A stretch of 21,699 nt of DNA from Mnemiopsis leidyi (GCA_000226015.1 JH152731.1:17459-39157), one strand, 5' to 3'; shown: positions 1 through 9,537, counted from the first letter of the stretch. Numbers and translations are program-made. The notes: generated by a model not told the origin, from the letters alone.

Positions 1-73
1 TTTGTACTCAAAATGATTGTCACTTGATCAGTAAAACTACAATTACTTTGAAATAGAGAAATTGAATAGATAA

Positions 74-193
74 TTATACAACATAATCCCCCTGGTGTTC
101 AATTACATCGCGACAATGTTGTAATAGCTTGCTAAGTTCTCTTTTCAATAGTGTTTCTGGTAGTCGCCGAAAAACCGCTGAACGTTCAAATAC
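74..193 (-). pseudogene. Mariner transposase, extreme C-terminal fragment
   Basis: A 39-residue frame in a different register from the N-terminal part begins VFERSAVFRRLPE and ends with a C-R-D-V-I-x4-G-D-Y-V-V tail followed by TAA at 74-76. A Trp/Cys-rich helix followed by an 'xGxYx' tail just before the stop is typical of mariner C-termini. It overlaps the end of the N-terminal frame by 8 bases. Almost the whole catalytic domain has therefore been deleted and the junction is frameshifted. The assignment rests on position and tail motif, since the fragment is short. Confidence 0.55.
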
Positions 194-803
194 AACTCGC
201 CTCCGTCTGCATCATCGATCTCCCTGCAGTGCTCCAGCAATCTGGTGAACAAAAATCGTCTTCAACACAGTAAACTGCACTCTTGTCTTCACTGACAGCA
301 TGCAATATACCCCTACAGCATGCAATCCTGTCCTGTTTGTTTTTTTCAGAAAGTGCCGCAGGAACCCATATTGAGCACACAAGTTTCATCTCCAAATCTT
401 TCGTCACTATCCGGTAAACAGCACTTTTATCGACCTTTACTAATGATGCTACATCCCTTATCGATATTCTTGGGTCCTTAGTAATCAGGTAATCGGCTTT
501 ATTCACCAACACGAGTGACCTAACTGACCTAGGCCGCCCTGTAGCCGTACTCTTACTGAAGGTAAAAGAATCGTCCCTAATGGAGGCTACCCAACGTTGC
601 ACAGACCTCAGACTAGGCGTGGATGCTTCTCCAAACACTTGTACAAGTTCACTATGCAGTTGCGTAGGGGACTTTCCAAGTGTGAAGCCGGTATAAACGT
701 AAGATCGGAAATGACAATTTTGAACATTTGCATAACGTTCAGCAGTGGATAAAGGCAGCCCTTTAAAATTTAACCAAGAGTCCATCTCGTAAGACACTGA
801 CAA
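186..803 (-). pseudogene. Mariner transposase, N-terminal DNA-binding part
   Basis: This is a 205-residue open frame. It has the paired helix-turn-helix arrangement of mariner transposases: a first HTH region around residues 35-75 (with GKSPTQLHSEL), a GRP-type linker at 89-91, a second HTH around 112-133 (RISIRDVASLVKVDKSAVYR), and a W-V-P motif at 146-148 followed by a KQDR stretch. Similarity to the family ends near residues 178-184 (YCVEDDF), where the catalytic DD34D domain should begin. The rest of the frame is out-of-register sequence ending at a stop. Full-length family members are about 340-350 residues, so this cannot be an active transposase. It could only act as a DNA-binding fragment if expressed. 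Confidence 0.75.
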
Positions 804-945
804 GAGCGTAAGGTTGGTTTTAACTCAAAATCGACCAAAAATTATCGTACAAGTCTTCATTTTTGGCTAAATCCTTTGCTTTTACTGATAAACTACAGAT
901 GACAATCATTTTGAGACAAACTAAGTAGTAAGAGACCGAAAAGGG

Positions 946-1110
946 TTGAAACCATGCCCCGACGCAGCCCCAACCCTGCCCCAACCATGTACCGACCCTG
1001 CCCCAACCATGCGGCCATGCCCTGACCCAGACCCAACCTTGCCCCAACCCAGCCCCAACCTTTCCCCGACCCAATCCCAACCTTACTCCGACCCAGTCTC
1101 AAACTTGCCT
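946..1110. repeat. Degenerate C-rich minisatellite (CCCCAACC-type)
   Basis: About a dozen diverged copies of a roughly 12-base unit of the form ccaacc-ytg-ccc. The complementary strand carries many GGGG and GGG runs separated by short TT or CA spacers. Frames open through it on either strand are by-products of the repeat, not genes. It starts about 25 bases beyond the right end of the mariner element. Confidence 0.85.
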
Positions 1111-1221
1111 CGACCCAGCCTTAACCAAATCCATCGCAAATTCAAATTTAAAACTTAAAGTACAGTTTTTGGGATTTAATTGCATCTCAGCTCATAAGTA
1201 AATAACGAGGTTAAGTTGAAA

Positions 1222-1562
1222 ACTCCTCTACTCTACTCTACTCTGCACTGCTCTGCACTGCTCTGCTCTGCTCTGCTCTGCTCTGCTCTGCTCTGCTCTG
1301 CTCTACTCTATACTCTATCTCTACTCTTTCCTACTCTACTCTACTCTACTCTACTCTACTCTACTCTACTCTACTCTACTCTACTCTACTCTACTCTACT
1401 CTACTCTACTCTACTCTACTCTACTCTACTCTACTCTACTCTACTCTACTCTACTCTACTCTACTCTACTCTACTCTACTCTACTCTACTCTACTCTACT
1501 CTACTCTACTCTACTCTACTCTACTCTACTCTACTCTACTCTACTCTACTCTACTCTACTCC
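1222..1562. repeat. Pentanucleotide microsatellite (CTCTG)n then (CTACT)n
   Basis: The array begins with a few CTACT and CTCTGCA units, continues as about eight CTCTG units (1259-1305), passes a short irregular stretch, and then runs as about 46 virtually perfect CTACT units from about 1331 to 1560. Base purity in the last 230 bases implies recent expansion. The serine/leucine/tyrosine-rich frame through it is a repeat artefact. Confidence 0.97.
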
Positions 1563-2230
1563 TCCCTAATTTACCCCTCCCGGCTCTATAACTCATGTTT
1601 TAGTTGCTCTCTCAGAGGCTATTGGAGCCGTGCAAACTTTGACTTAGTGAGTTGGAGGTGCAATAATCTATAATAGCCAATTGATCTTTTTAGCTATTTG
1701 AATAACGTAACGTTGGTCATTCATGCTGCTGAAGGCCTCAAGAGCTATGCAATAGAATAATTTCCGTTCGAAATTATGAAAACTCCGCGTGATTTCGCGT
1801 GGAGTACTACGTTTTGGTCAACTTAAAAAGGCACTGTTGTTGGCCTCTACGCGTAATTCAACTCATTTAAATCGGCCCCTCCCCCGGCCCTTAGCTGATA
1901 TGCGAGGATACCCTTAGGTTTGTACCCACAGGTTTGTAGCCACAGGCTTGTAAGCCACAGCAACCACAATAAATGACCTATTGGTAAAACGGTCGTTATT
2001 AGATGAGGTTCTGTACTTATATCTTTAGTTTTACTATTACACTTACATATGTATAAGTATAAATTGTCAAGATTGTACAAGTATACACAAATGTGTACAT
2101 CAGGTGGCTATATGCTGAGATTCGCACTGTCGTGAGACACATCACTACAGGAGATAACGCGTTAAGAGCTGGCACTTTTAGTATGATTTCGACGTTAATG
2201 GACAGCAGTGTCATTTTGTGTTACTTTTAG
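1563..2230. other. Non-coding stretch with a small tandem repeat
   Basis: No supportable exon. Bases 1916-1962 hold three imperfect copies of a unit of about 15 bases (aggtttgtacccac). The short minus-strand open frames here lack domain features and are judged accidental. Confidence 0.5.
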
Positions 2231-2240
2231 TATATCAGTA

Positions 2241-2484
2241 TCGCCATGGTAACGATTCTATTTCTTCCAGCTTTCAAATCATAGTTTTCGCACTTTTCCA
2301 TGTAAACTCATTGGTTACAACATTACCAGTGCACAAAACATAACGTCATACACGACACTTAGTACAAATTAGGGCTGCTACCATGGCGACATAACGCTTA
2401 GCTTCCTCCCCCTAACGACTTACAGACCCAGTGACGGTCCGTGTAAGCGTGTACTGCATAGGTAACCACGGTAACCATGGCAAC
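2241..2484. promoter_or_regulatory. Cluster of four X-box (RFX-type) motifs
   Basis: Two overlapping sites lie at 2462-2475 (GTAACCACGGTAAC) and 2471-2484 (GTAACCATGGCAAC). The second fits the RFX X-box consensus GTNRCC-N2-GGYAAC at every position. Two nearby sites are weaker: ATCGCCATGGTAAC at about 2241-2254 and GCTACCATGGCGAC at 2377-2390. Four such palindromes in 250 bases is far above chance. RFX factors drive ciliary genes in animals. The nearest downstream gene is the flagellar-type EF-hand gene about 1.75 kb away on the plus strand, which would need a long leader or a 5'UTR intron. Target and expression are inferred. Confidence 0.65.
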
Positions 2485-4032
2485 TAATAGCTCTAGTAAT
2501 GATCCGTTAAAGAGTTCTGATCCTATTACCCGAGGAAGCTTACACCGTTTCTGCTGTCGACCTATAGTTTACGCTCTGGGGCAGAGTCAGCTGTCCTCAT
2601 TCGCTGGACATGCTCCAGTAGCTTGGTATCCAATAGCTGGCCGGTGCTGTAGAACTTAATTAAAAGCGTTGTGTCGTGTAGTGGACTACACTTAGTGGAG
2701 ATAGTGTGGTCTCCGGGTCAAGAGGAGTTGTCTAGAGACTCGCCGCTACTAGAGTTATCTCACTGTTAATTAAACAGCAGGTGGCTGCTGAATTCTATAG
2801 AGTGTAGAGGTATAGTGATCAAAACCTTTCTGTTAATTCAATTCTAACTTTCGTTACGATCAAGAACCTATCTTTGTAGGTCACTGCAAAGTGTAATTAG
2901 TTTTGGCAACCCCTCGCATATATTTTCTGTTTATTGTTATTTGCATCGCCAATTATATAATAGGTTAACCCGATCTACTTTTTTTTTGTTTTCGCCGAGG
3001 AAACTTTTCAATAGCAACCAGTCGTTATAGAACTATTTGACGTTAGAGAAAACTAATGGACACTTACAACGACCTTGTGTGATAGAATCAGTGTATATTA
3101 CTAAGAAGATTTACTCTCCACGGAACTAGAGTGAAACCTATTTAGCTATTTATACTTGTTTGTATCACCCGATTTCTGTGAAGGACGTTGCCACGTCACT
3201 TCTTTGAGGAAGAGCAGAACGTTCAACGTGTAAGATTCCATTTATTGATGTTTACTTCTCACTTCTGATTCTACCTCCAAAGTTACGCGTATCCTTTGAA
3301 ACTATAGTAACCAACTACCACTAAAAGTTAAATACTTGACACGTCGTGTCGTTGGGTAAAGTGTTATTGTTGAGGCCTGTATTAACAAACAAATACAAAT
3401 CTTATTGCTGATCTTTTAGTCCTCAATCTTTAAGAACTACCCCGAGAAAATACTGAATTGAGGAATTTCTTTGTTCTGTGAATGTGATGTTTTTTAGTCG
3501 TATTTTTACCGTATTTTAAGTAACTGTTTCCACTTCATGCTTGTTTACTTGATGATTCATGAGATTTGGCGTGTTTGCAAGTGTAGGAGTATTTTAGTCA
3601 GAACATGATGATATTTCTGTTTCTCCTGCCCTCATAGCAGCTCTCTAATTGCATCTATTAAGCCATCAAGCAAGTCATTTCGTTGCTAAGCAGACTTCTT
3701 TGTTTCTCGCAGCCATAAATTCGAAAGCATGTTGGCCCTGCTAGTGTATATCAGTTTCTTCAGTTCCAACGAAATGCGATAACATGTTGGCTCTTTGAGT
3801 GTAGTTCATTTTCTTCAGTTTCAACTTAATTGCAAGATAGTTTTATAAACGTCTGTTATGTAAAGTCTTAAAGTCTTCATTCAATGCAGACTGAATGACA
3901 AAGTAACTTCTGCAGAGCTACTATTTTTGTCTTGCTAGTGGTTCTATTATAAGTCGTTGATCTTCAGTATGCTGTAGTACCTCTAGAACTGAGTTCAATT
4001 AGACAACAACTACTCCTAGTCCTATTTATAAC
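2485..4032. other. Non-coding stretch upstream of the EF-hand gene
   Basis: No confident exon. A 60-codon open frame starts at the ATG inside the second X-box (2477-2659) but has no recognisable domain. Bases 3724-3828 hold two diverged copies of a 55-base unit (each with catgttgg and a ttcttcagtt tract). If transcription starts near the X-boxes, this is probably 5'UTR plus intron. Confidence 0.45.
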
Positions 4033-4220
4033 TTTACTTTAACTCTATTCTAACTCTTCTCTAACTCTCTATTGTAACTCTATTCTAACTCTTCTCTAAC
4101 TCTCTATTGTAACTCTATTCTAACTATTCTCTAACTCTCTATTGTAACTCTATTCTAACTATTCTCTAAGTTCTAACTCTCTATTGTAACTCTATTCTAA
4201 CTATCTAACCCTATCTAACT
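4033..4220. repeat. 35-bp CTAAC-rich minisatellite abutting the EF-hand gene
   Basis: About five copies of a 35-base unit (taactctattctaact followed by a cttctctaactctctattg-like half). Every unit contains two or three CTAAC words, the classical animal branch-site core, in a pyrimidine-rich setting. The array merges into ctatctaactcag at 4211-4223 and stops seven bases before the ATG. It may double as an expanded branch-site/polypyrimidine region of a 3' splice site. Confidence 0.85.
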
Positions 4221-4224
4221 CAGG
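4221..4224 (+). promoter_or_regulatory. Candidate 3' splice site just before the EF-hand ATG
   Basis: CAG|G at 4221-4224 follows a CT-rich tract with CTAAC branch-like words 5-20 bases upstream, leaving a six-base exon leader (4224-4229) before ATG. This suits a spliced-leader trans-splice acceptor or the acceptor of a 5'UTR intron. No matching donor has been pinned down upstream. Confidence 0.45.
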
Positions 4225-4229
4225 TCGCA

Positions 4230-4778
4230 ATGTCTATCGACTGGACAGAAATCAACTCTAAGCTCCCCACAGAGCGAACTGCTGAAGCCAAGGAAAAGAG
4301 AAGAGAACTCTTCCGAGCAATGGACATGGGCAACGGCATTCTTTCCCTCGCCGAAGTAGACAAAGGTATCCGGGATGTCCTGAAGATTGACGAGATCTTT
4401 GACGCCAAACCCGCGATTATGCGCGCGTTCCAGATCGCCAAGAAACGGGGAGCCTCGAAACGGGGGGACCTGGGAGACGACTACATCGAGTTAAACGAGT
4501 TCAGGTTCTTCCTGCTCTCTCTGAGACAGTACTTCGAGTACTACGAGGCCTTCTCTCGTACTGACGAGAGTGGCGACAGGAGAATTGACCTTGTCGAGTT
4601 CAAGAACGCTCAGGAAATGATGGAGGTCTGGGTCGGCCCAATCGGGGATATTGAGGGGGAGTTCGCTAAGATCGACACAAACGGTGGGGGAAAGATCTTG
4701 TTTGACGAGTTTTGCACGTGGGCCATCGCTAAAAACCTCGACTTGGAGGATGATGACGATAACATTGTGCTTGAGTAA
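4230..4778 (+). CDS. EF-hand calcium-binding protein, calflagin/flagellar calcium-binding-like
   Basis: An intronless 182-residue protein with four EF-hand positions. EF1 (loop about 31-42) and EF2 (about 79-90) are degenerate and lack most metal-ligand residues. EF3 (D112, S114, D116, D120, E123) and EF4 (D149, N151, G153, E160) have near-canonical 12-residue loops. Degenerate EF1/EF2 with working EF3/EF4, the length and the charged N-terminal helix resemble flagellar calcium-binding proteins (calflagins), which bind flagellar membranes in a calcium-dependent way. Unlike trypanosome calflagins it begins M-S-I-D, with no Gly2 for myristoylation. The C-terminus is acidic (DDDD at 174-177). The coding part is clearly richer in GC than its surroundings. 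Role in cilia is inferred from family resemblance and the upstream X-boxes. A generic calmodulin-superfamily sensor is the alternative. Confidence 0.88.
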   Translation: MSIDWTEINSKLPTERTAEAKEKRRELFRAMDMGNGILSLAEVDKGIRDVLKIDEIFDAKPAIMRAFQIAKKRGASKRGDLGDDYIELNEFRFFLLSLRQYFEYYEAFSRTDESGDRRIDLVEFKNAQEMMEVWVGPIGDIEGEFAKIDTNGGGKILFDEFCTWAIAKNLDLEDDDDNIVLE

Positions 4779-5733
4779 GCTGGAACTTGTTATAGACTGT
4801 CAATTTTAGTGTATGCTTTCAATCTCTGTTTTAAATTAATAATCATTGTACCTTAAATATCATCTATTCCGGTTATAACCTAGCTACAATTTGTCGCCTA
4901 TTTGAGATTGGAGGTTTTGAACGTTCTGACGGTAATTCTTTGTTTGTCAAAATTACGATGCTGAAGTTTGGATTTATCGTTATTATGATTAAATGAAAAG
5001 TATGCTGCTAACGGCAACTAGTACTGTGCCAGATGAGAAATGTTAAGCTGTTGCACTTCTGCGGAGATTTCAATTTTTTATCTCCGTATATTTTGGTTTT
5101 TGAAGATTGCGCTGTACGAAAATAACGAATGTGTACTGTATATTTAAAGTTATTAAATGATAAACAGGATTTCTATTTTGTTCATGATGGTGGAATTACT
5201 TGAATTACTTGGGCAAGTGACTATTTACTGTGAATAATCATAGATCTTAGAAGCTTATGAAATTCTTTATTGAACCGAAGGCTAATGCCAAAAATTGTTA
5301 GTTCGTTCGACCTCCCATAAAGCACTACTTGAATTTTTGTTACATCTATATATGTAACGATAAAAGGAGCTTGTTAAAAGAAAAGTAAAGGCGATCGACT
5401 TTAGTCCCTCATCTTTTTCCAGAACGGTCTAACCGTAACTAACTAACTGGGTCCCAGGGCCGAGAAATTTCAGTGTTTGGGAGGCATCTCCCCGTGACAC
5501 TGAAACTGTGACTGAGTGACTTATTACATACTTCAGAAATAGTGTCACATTTGACATTTTTTACTTTGTCCCACCCTCATTCGAAGCGAATTATATAGAA
5601 AAATGTCGGGAGTGTACCGTACAATCTCCCCAGAAATGTTTTGCTGACAAAAACAAAATCTACTAAAACTTCGCAAAACTTGCTTTCAATAACTATCTTA
5701 AAAAATTAAAGAATTACTAATAGACAAAACAAC
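4779..5733. other. 3' flank of the EF-hand gene, no gene seen
   Basis: AT-rich non-coding sequence with no open frame worth reporting and no clean AATAAA close to the stop. Weak poly(A)-signal variants occur (attaaa at about 5151). No repeats of note. Confidence 0.5.
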
Positions 5734-5895
5734 TCACAAGAAAGCAGTACGAGCCATGAAGAAATTGAAGATGATTCCCAGAGTGACAGACATAAAGAGA
5801 AAGAGGATAATGAGAATGCCGAGCGGAGCCGAGGAGATGTCGCCCAGCCAGCCCCAGGAGGCAGCCAGGCCAGGTGAGGTGGTTGATGGAAGGGA
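5734..5895 (-). CDS. Possible exon with one transmembrane helix
   Basis: A GC-richer patch on the minus strand. One frame opens right after an acceptor-like ctaacag and runs 53 codons to TGA at 5734-5736. It encodes a Ser/Thr/Pro-Gly/Trp juxtamembrane part, then a strongly hydrophobic stretch (PLGILIILFLFMSVTLGIIF, about residues 24-43), then a short tail with one Arg. The stop overlaps a strong donor-like GTGAGT, so the exon may instead splice onward in the middle of that codon. The other two minus-strand frames also stay open here (one has N-K-T and N-L-T glycosylation-like motifs), so the frame choice is uncertain. Family not recognised. Confidence 0.3.
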   Translation of the reverse strand, partial: SLPSTTSPGLAASWGWLGDISSAPLGILIILFLFMSVTLGIIFNFFMARTAFL

Positions 5896-6805
5896 CTGTT
5901 AGGTTGAACATGGGGGAGCTGGATGTGGTCGCGTCTTTCATGGTCTTGTTCCCTGGGGTGGAACTTGTTAATGTGATCAGGAGTACGCGGCACGCGCTTG
6001 AAAGTGAAGTGGAATTGGAAATCTGTTAAAATCTAATATGTTAATTGAATTGACGTACAATAAAAAGTTTCACACTATAACAATATAACATAGTACTACG
6101 TTATGACAGTATGTAAGAAACTATAATAACACATTCGTTAACCAGCATTATAACCTAATCTAACTGTTAATTGTGCATTAAGTATTCACTATCAATCATA
6201 GTCATAGCATTACTAGTTAACAAGTTGCATCAATAACTGGAATAAGAAGGTACAAATTGATAGTTCGAATAGCATAAGTAATATGTTCATGTGGACTGCA
6301 GCTTGTCTTAAAGAATGCAGTAAGCTAAGCATGTAAACAAGCCTCTACACAAACTTGAATCGTCATTATTTACTGATTAAACAGGAAACAAATTGATTAC
6401 AAATCTTTCACCCTATTATTCAATTACCAATTAACCTGCCCGCAAATAAGCGATGATAACAGGCGAATAAACTGAAAAGATTCTATACAAGAATGAACTT
6501 AGGAATTGACGCTTCATATAGTGCATGGGATGATACTTCTGAATTTTCCTTTCTGAGCAAGGAAATAGCAAGAACATGATAAGTCAATGTGTGTACATTT
6601 TACTATTACAATAGAAAAAAAGAGGACATAACTTTACGGAACGAGAATAAGCAGATTCTGGAGTAGACGCAAAGTAATGCCATGCTCTGGCTTGTAAGGA
6701 CATAGATACATATAGACAGCCTGCAAGCTAACTATGTCGTTAGAAACAATTGGTTGAGTAGATCACATGTTTTATTGGTGCCCAGACAGGGTTAACTGTG
6801 TTTTA
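5896..6805. other. Mostly non-coding stretch
   Basis: Bases 5896-6025 stay GC-richer and open in two minus-strand frames, so they may contain more of the tentative transmembrane-protein exon. From 6030 the sequence is AT-rich with stops in all frames and no recognisable element. Confidence 0.4.
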
Positions 6806-7350
6806 CTTCTTAGAGAACAGCTTACTTTACGTTTATACTGGAAACTGTATGTTTTAGAGTCAAGAGTAGAACTTCTTAGAGAACAGCTCGCTCTACGTTT
6901 ATACTGGAAACTGTATGTGTTAGAGTCAAGAGAAGAACTTCTTAGAGAACAGCTCGCTCTACGTTTATACTGGAAACTGTATGTTTTAGAGTCAAGAGAA
7001 GAACTTCTTAGAGAACAGCTCGCTTTACGTTTATACTGGAAACTGTATGTTTTAGAGTCAAGAGAAGAACTTCTTAGAGAACAGCTCGCTATACGTTTAT
7101 ATTGGAAACTGTATGTTTTAGAGTCAAGAGTAGAACTTCTTAGAGAACAGCTCGCTTTACGTTTCTAAAGGAAACTGTATGTTTTAGGGGCAAGAGAAGA
7201 ACTTCTTAGAGATCAGCTCGCTTTAATTTCCAAAGGAAACTGTATGTTTTAGAGTCAAGAGTAGAACTTCTTAGAGAACAGCTCGCTTTACGTTTATACT
7301 GGAAATTGTGTGTTTTAGAGTCAAGAGTAGAACTTCTTAGAGAACATTTC
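6806..7350. repeat. 66-bp minisatellite, nine copies
   Basis: Units begin with cttcttagagaacagctcgc at 6806, 6872, 6938, 7004, 7070, 7136, 7202, 7267 and 7333, with one 65-base unit and a truncated last copy. Because 66 is a multiple of three, a plus-strand frame (6767-7168) stays open for about six copies. It encodes a 22-residue amphipathic repeat (LLREQLALRLYWKLYVLESR plus two residues). The seventh unit introduces a stop. No initiation context, splice evidence or known domain supports translation, so it is annotated as a repeat. Confidence 0.93.
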
Positions 7351-8969
7351 AGAAGCGCATAACAATTCAATATCGGGAAAATTCTAAGAATCAAAACAAT
7401 TGAAACAAAAAATTAACAAAGTCCATTATCGCATATCAGAAATAAAATCTGGCAATGTACAAAGTTTAATCACACAAATGAATCTACTATTAAAGTTTAG
7501 ACTCGCTTCCTAAATCAAAAGTTATTGTCGTAATATCGTCCAAATAATGATACTGTTAATGAAGTTGACTGTTATTTTCCTCTAAGTCAATATCCTAATG
7601 AAACTTCGCTGTCTTGATTTGAAAATTAGAGGGTCTTCTCGGCTTTGCAGTTTTAAAGGTTAAGGAAACATTTGACTTTGTAACTTCGCTGTTGCCGACA
7701 AGAGCTAATAAATTTTATCTAACAATAGATCAATTAACTGATAACTGTCGGGTAACAGCTGGTTATAAACAGAAACTTGATCAATTCTCTGTTCTGTAGG
7801 CTAGCTGGTCCATGGTTGTCCACGTCTGTTTACTGGTCGCCCTGACATTATTGTAGTTTAAGTGATGAATAGCTAAATTATAGCAAATATAGAAAAAATA
7901 TATATCTTTTTGAAACAACTAGAATTTAGGTAACGGAGCAATATGCTGCAATGCTTCGAAAAAGTGCTTTTTTCTTTCAATTCAAATCACCCCATTTCAT
8001 GTCACAGACCAAGTCCAGCATTTAATTAAGTATCAGTATATTATTTAGTCCTAAAATCGTAAAGCGAAAAATGATAAATCCGATATCGTCCTGCTTCACG
8101 GCTTAAAATGGCTGTGATTATCTGAGCTTCCGTTTAGGATGGCCCACGGCTTTCAAGTCACATGATATCACATCAGCAAAGATCAGCGGAGGGCAAGTTT
8201 CTAGGATTGCTGGGAGAAACTTACTAAGTTTCTAGGATTGCTGGGAGAAACTTACTAGGAGCGAGAAGACTCAATGGTTGGAAGGGTTTTTGAGGTTCTT
8301 ATAGTGTGAGATGCGTGTTTGGTCAGAAAGTTGTGCTTACTAGAGCCAGGACCCGAAACTGTGATACTAATTAGTGAGAGGTTACAGTATCAGTGTTATG
8401 ATTTACTTTATCTGGTTTATAAAACGTGTAAAACGTCGTTAATACGTAAGCAAGGCTGTGTTGTCGCAGGGAATTTAAGCAGTATAAAGTAAGTAGAAAT
8501 ATAAATAATGCAGTGTGCAACGACTACATACACTGCCTATTTCCCAGTTTTATGTTTCCATATGTCATGGTTTTGTTAACTCTAGTTTATGACTTAAGTC
8601 AGTAAAAACGATGCTTGTTTTTCTTTGCATTCAAGCAATCAACTGTCATGCAATTTTAAACATCATCTTGATTACCCTCTAAATCAAAAGATTCGTCTTG
8701 ACCGACAAACAATACTGAAACCAGGGGAGTGTAACTGTGGTTATAATTAAATGATATTTTTAGTAACGCTACTTGGGGTGTAATTAGGCTGTCACAATAA
8801 AAACGAAATGAAATTATCTTATAACTATCATATTTAAGATCCTACAATTCTAACTTCTTGCCGGAACATACAATCAGATTAAAATTACATTCAATCAATC
8901 CAGAAATTTATATATTAGATGAAATAGCAAGAAGATCGTATCTCAATAAAACACAGAGTAGATACGTAC
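7351..8969. other. Non-coding stretch 3' of the coiled-coil gene exons
   Basis: AT-rich with no supportable exon. The only clear structure is a perfect 31-base direct duplication at 8195-8225 and 8226-8256 (each aagtttctaggattgctggg...). More exons or the 3' end of the minus-strand coiled-coil gene could lie here, but no terminal exon or poly(A) signal could be chosen. Confidence 0.45.
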
Positions 8970-9050
8970 ACGGTGGTCTGATATCAGGAACGACAGGGTA
9001 GTGAGGAAGTTGGTTGTTAGGCTGTGTGGGAGGTTTTGGGGTAGGGGCAG
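8970..9050 (-). CDS. Coiled-coil gene, candidate Pro-rich exon
   Basis: The acceptor is ctttttcag before 9050 and the donor is gtacgt after 8970. The frame with one base carried in encodes a Pro-rich disordered stretch (APTPKPPTQPNNQLPHYPVV then PDIRPP), with one base carried out. The entering phase matches the exon at 9386-9537 if that exon uses its own gtacgt donor. Without splicing at 8969 the frame runs on to a stop a few dozen bases further left, so this could be the last exon. A competing 'exon' at about 9097-9162 is open but breaks the phase chain. Confidence 0.4.
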
Positions 9051-9385
9051 CTGAAAAAGTTTGTTGAGTGAGTTTAACGATAACATCTTACGGGGCAAAA
9101 TTGTTAGTTCTTCCTTTGTGTTTTGTAAAGATTTGTGCCAAAACGGTCTTCCCAACAACTGCTGAAATCAAACTTTTCATAGACATATTTCAAAATTACC
9201 ATAGCAACTGAGCCGCGCATTAACAGACCGTGCGCGCAGACGTGAATTCTTTAGCAAAATAAGAAAATAGCGGGCCGATAAGCGGCTGTAATATTTTGAC
9301 GGAGAAGGCCAATTCTCACTTTGCGGTTTCCAAAGGTCAACAAAATCCGATCTAAACTCTACCCTAAATAGAAAACAGGACGTAC

Positions 9386-9537
9386 GTGATCCAACTCTGA
9401 AGATAAAGTTCTCCATGTTACTGATTTGTTCCTCCAGCTGAGCACGAATATCCGCCACCCTCTCCTGCCGCTGCTCGGTAGTTTGGTGCATCTCTGTTAT
9501 GTCACTAAGTATACCCAGGTCTACTCTGGCGTACAAC
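9386..9537 (-). CDS. Coiled-coil gene exon (LYARVDLGIL...)
   Basis: The acceptor is aactaacatttag before 9537. It enters with two bases carried in, encodes 50 residues starting LYARVDLGILSDITEMHQTT and continuing with a heptad-rich helix (EQRQERVADIRAQLEEQISN), and ends at donor gtacgt with one base carried out. Incoming phase fits the preceding exon at 10465-10600. Alternative donors (gtaaca, gttgga) exist within the last 40 bases, so the 3' border is less certain than the 5' border. Confidence 0.65.

Larger units (their letters stand above)
1..923 (-). mobile_element. Internally deleted mariner-type DNA transposon
   Basis: A transposase remnant is flanked by imperfect inverted ends. Bases 7-22 (ctcaaaatgattgtca) recur inverted at 900-915, and a second block (atcagtaaaa, 27-36) recurs inverted at 880-889. 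The right end stops at a TA (922-923), the mariner target dinucleotide. The left end reaches base 1 or lies just outside the window, so its TA is not visible. At about 0.9 kb the element is shorter than a typical full mariner of about 1.3 kb, because the catalytic middle of the transposase is missing. It is non-autonomous. The exact family within Tc1/mariner was not determined. Confidence 0.8.

Noticed and set aside
820..1158. Gly/Trp-rich (minus) and Pro-rich (plus) open frames
   Set aside because: All three frames come from the C-rich minisatellite and lack start context and splice borders.
1216..1569. 117-codon Leu/Tyr/Ser-rich open frame
   Set aside because: It is a direct translation of the CTACT/CTCTG microsatellite with no other support.
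2477..2659. 60-codon protein starting inside the X-box
   Set aside because: No domain, no conserved features, and the ATG is part of the CCATGG core of the X-box. An upstream ORF remains possible but is unsupported.
4220..4441. 73-codon minus-strand frame over the EF-hand gene
   Set aside because: An antisense shadow of the real coding sequence.
8943..9162. Single 71-codon exon on the minus strand
   Set aside because: The frame lacks coiled-coil or domain character and breaks the phase chain. Splicing from 9386 to the Pro-rich frame at 9050 fits better.
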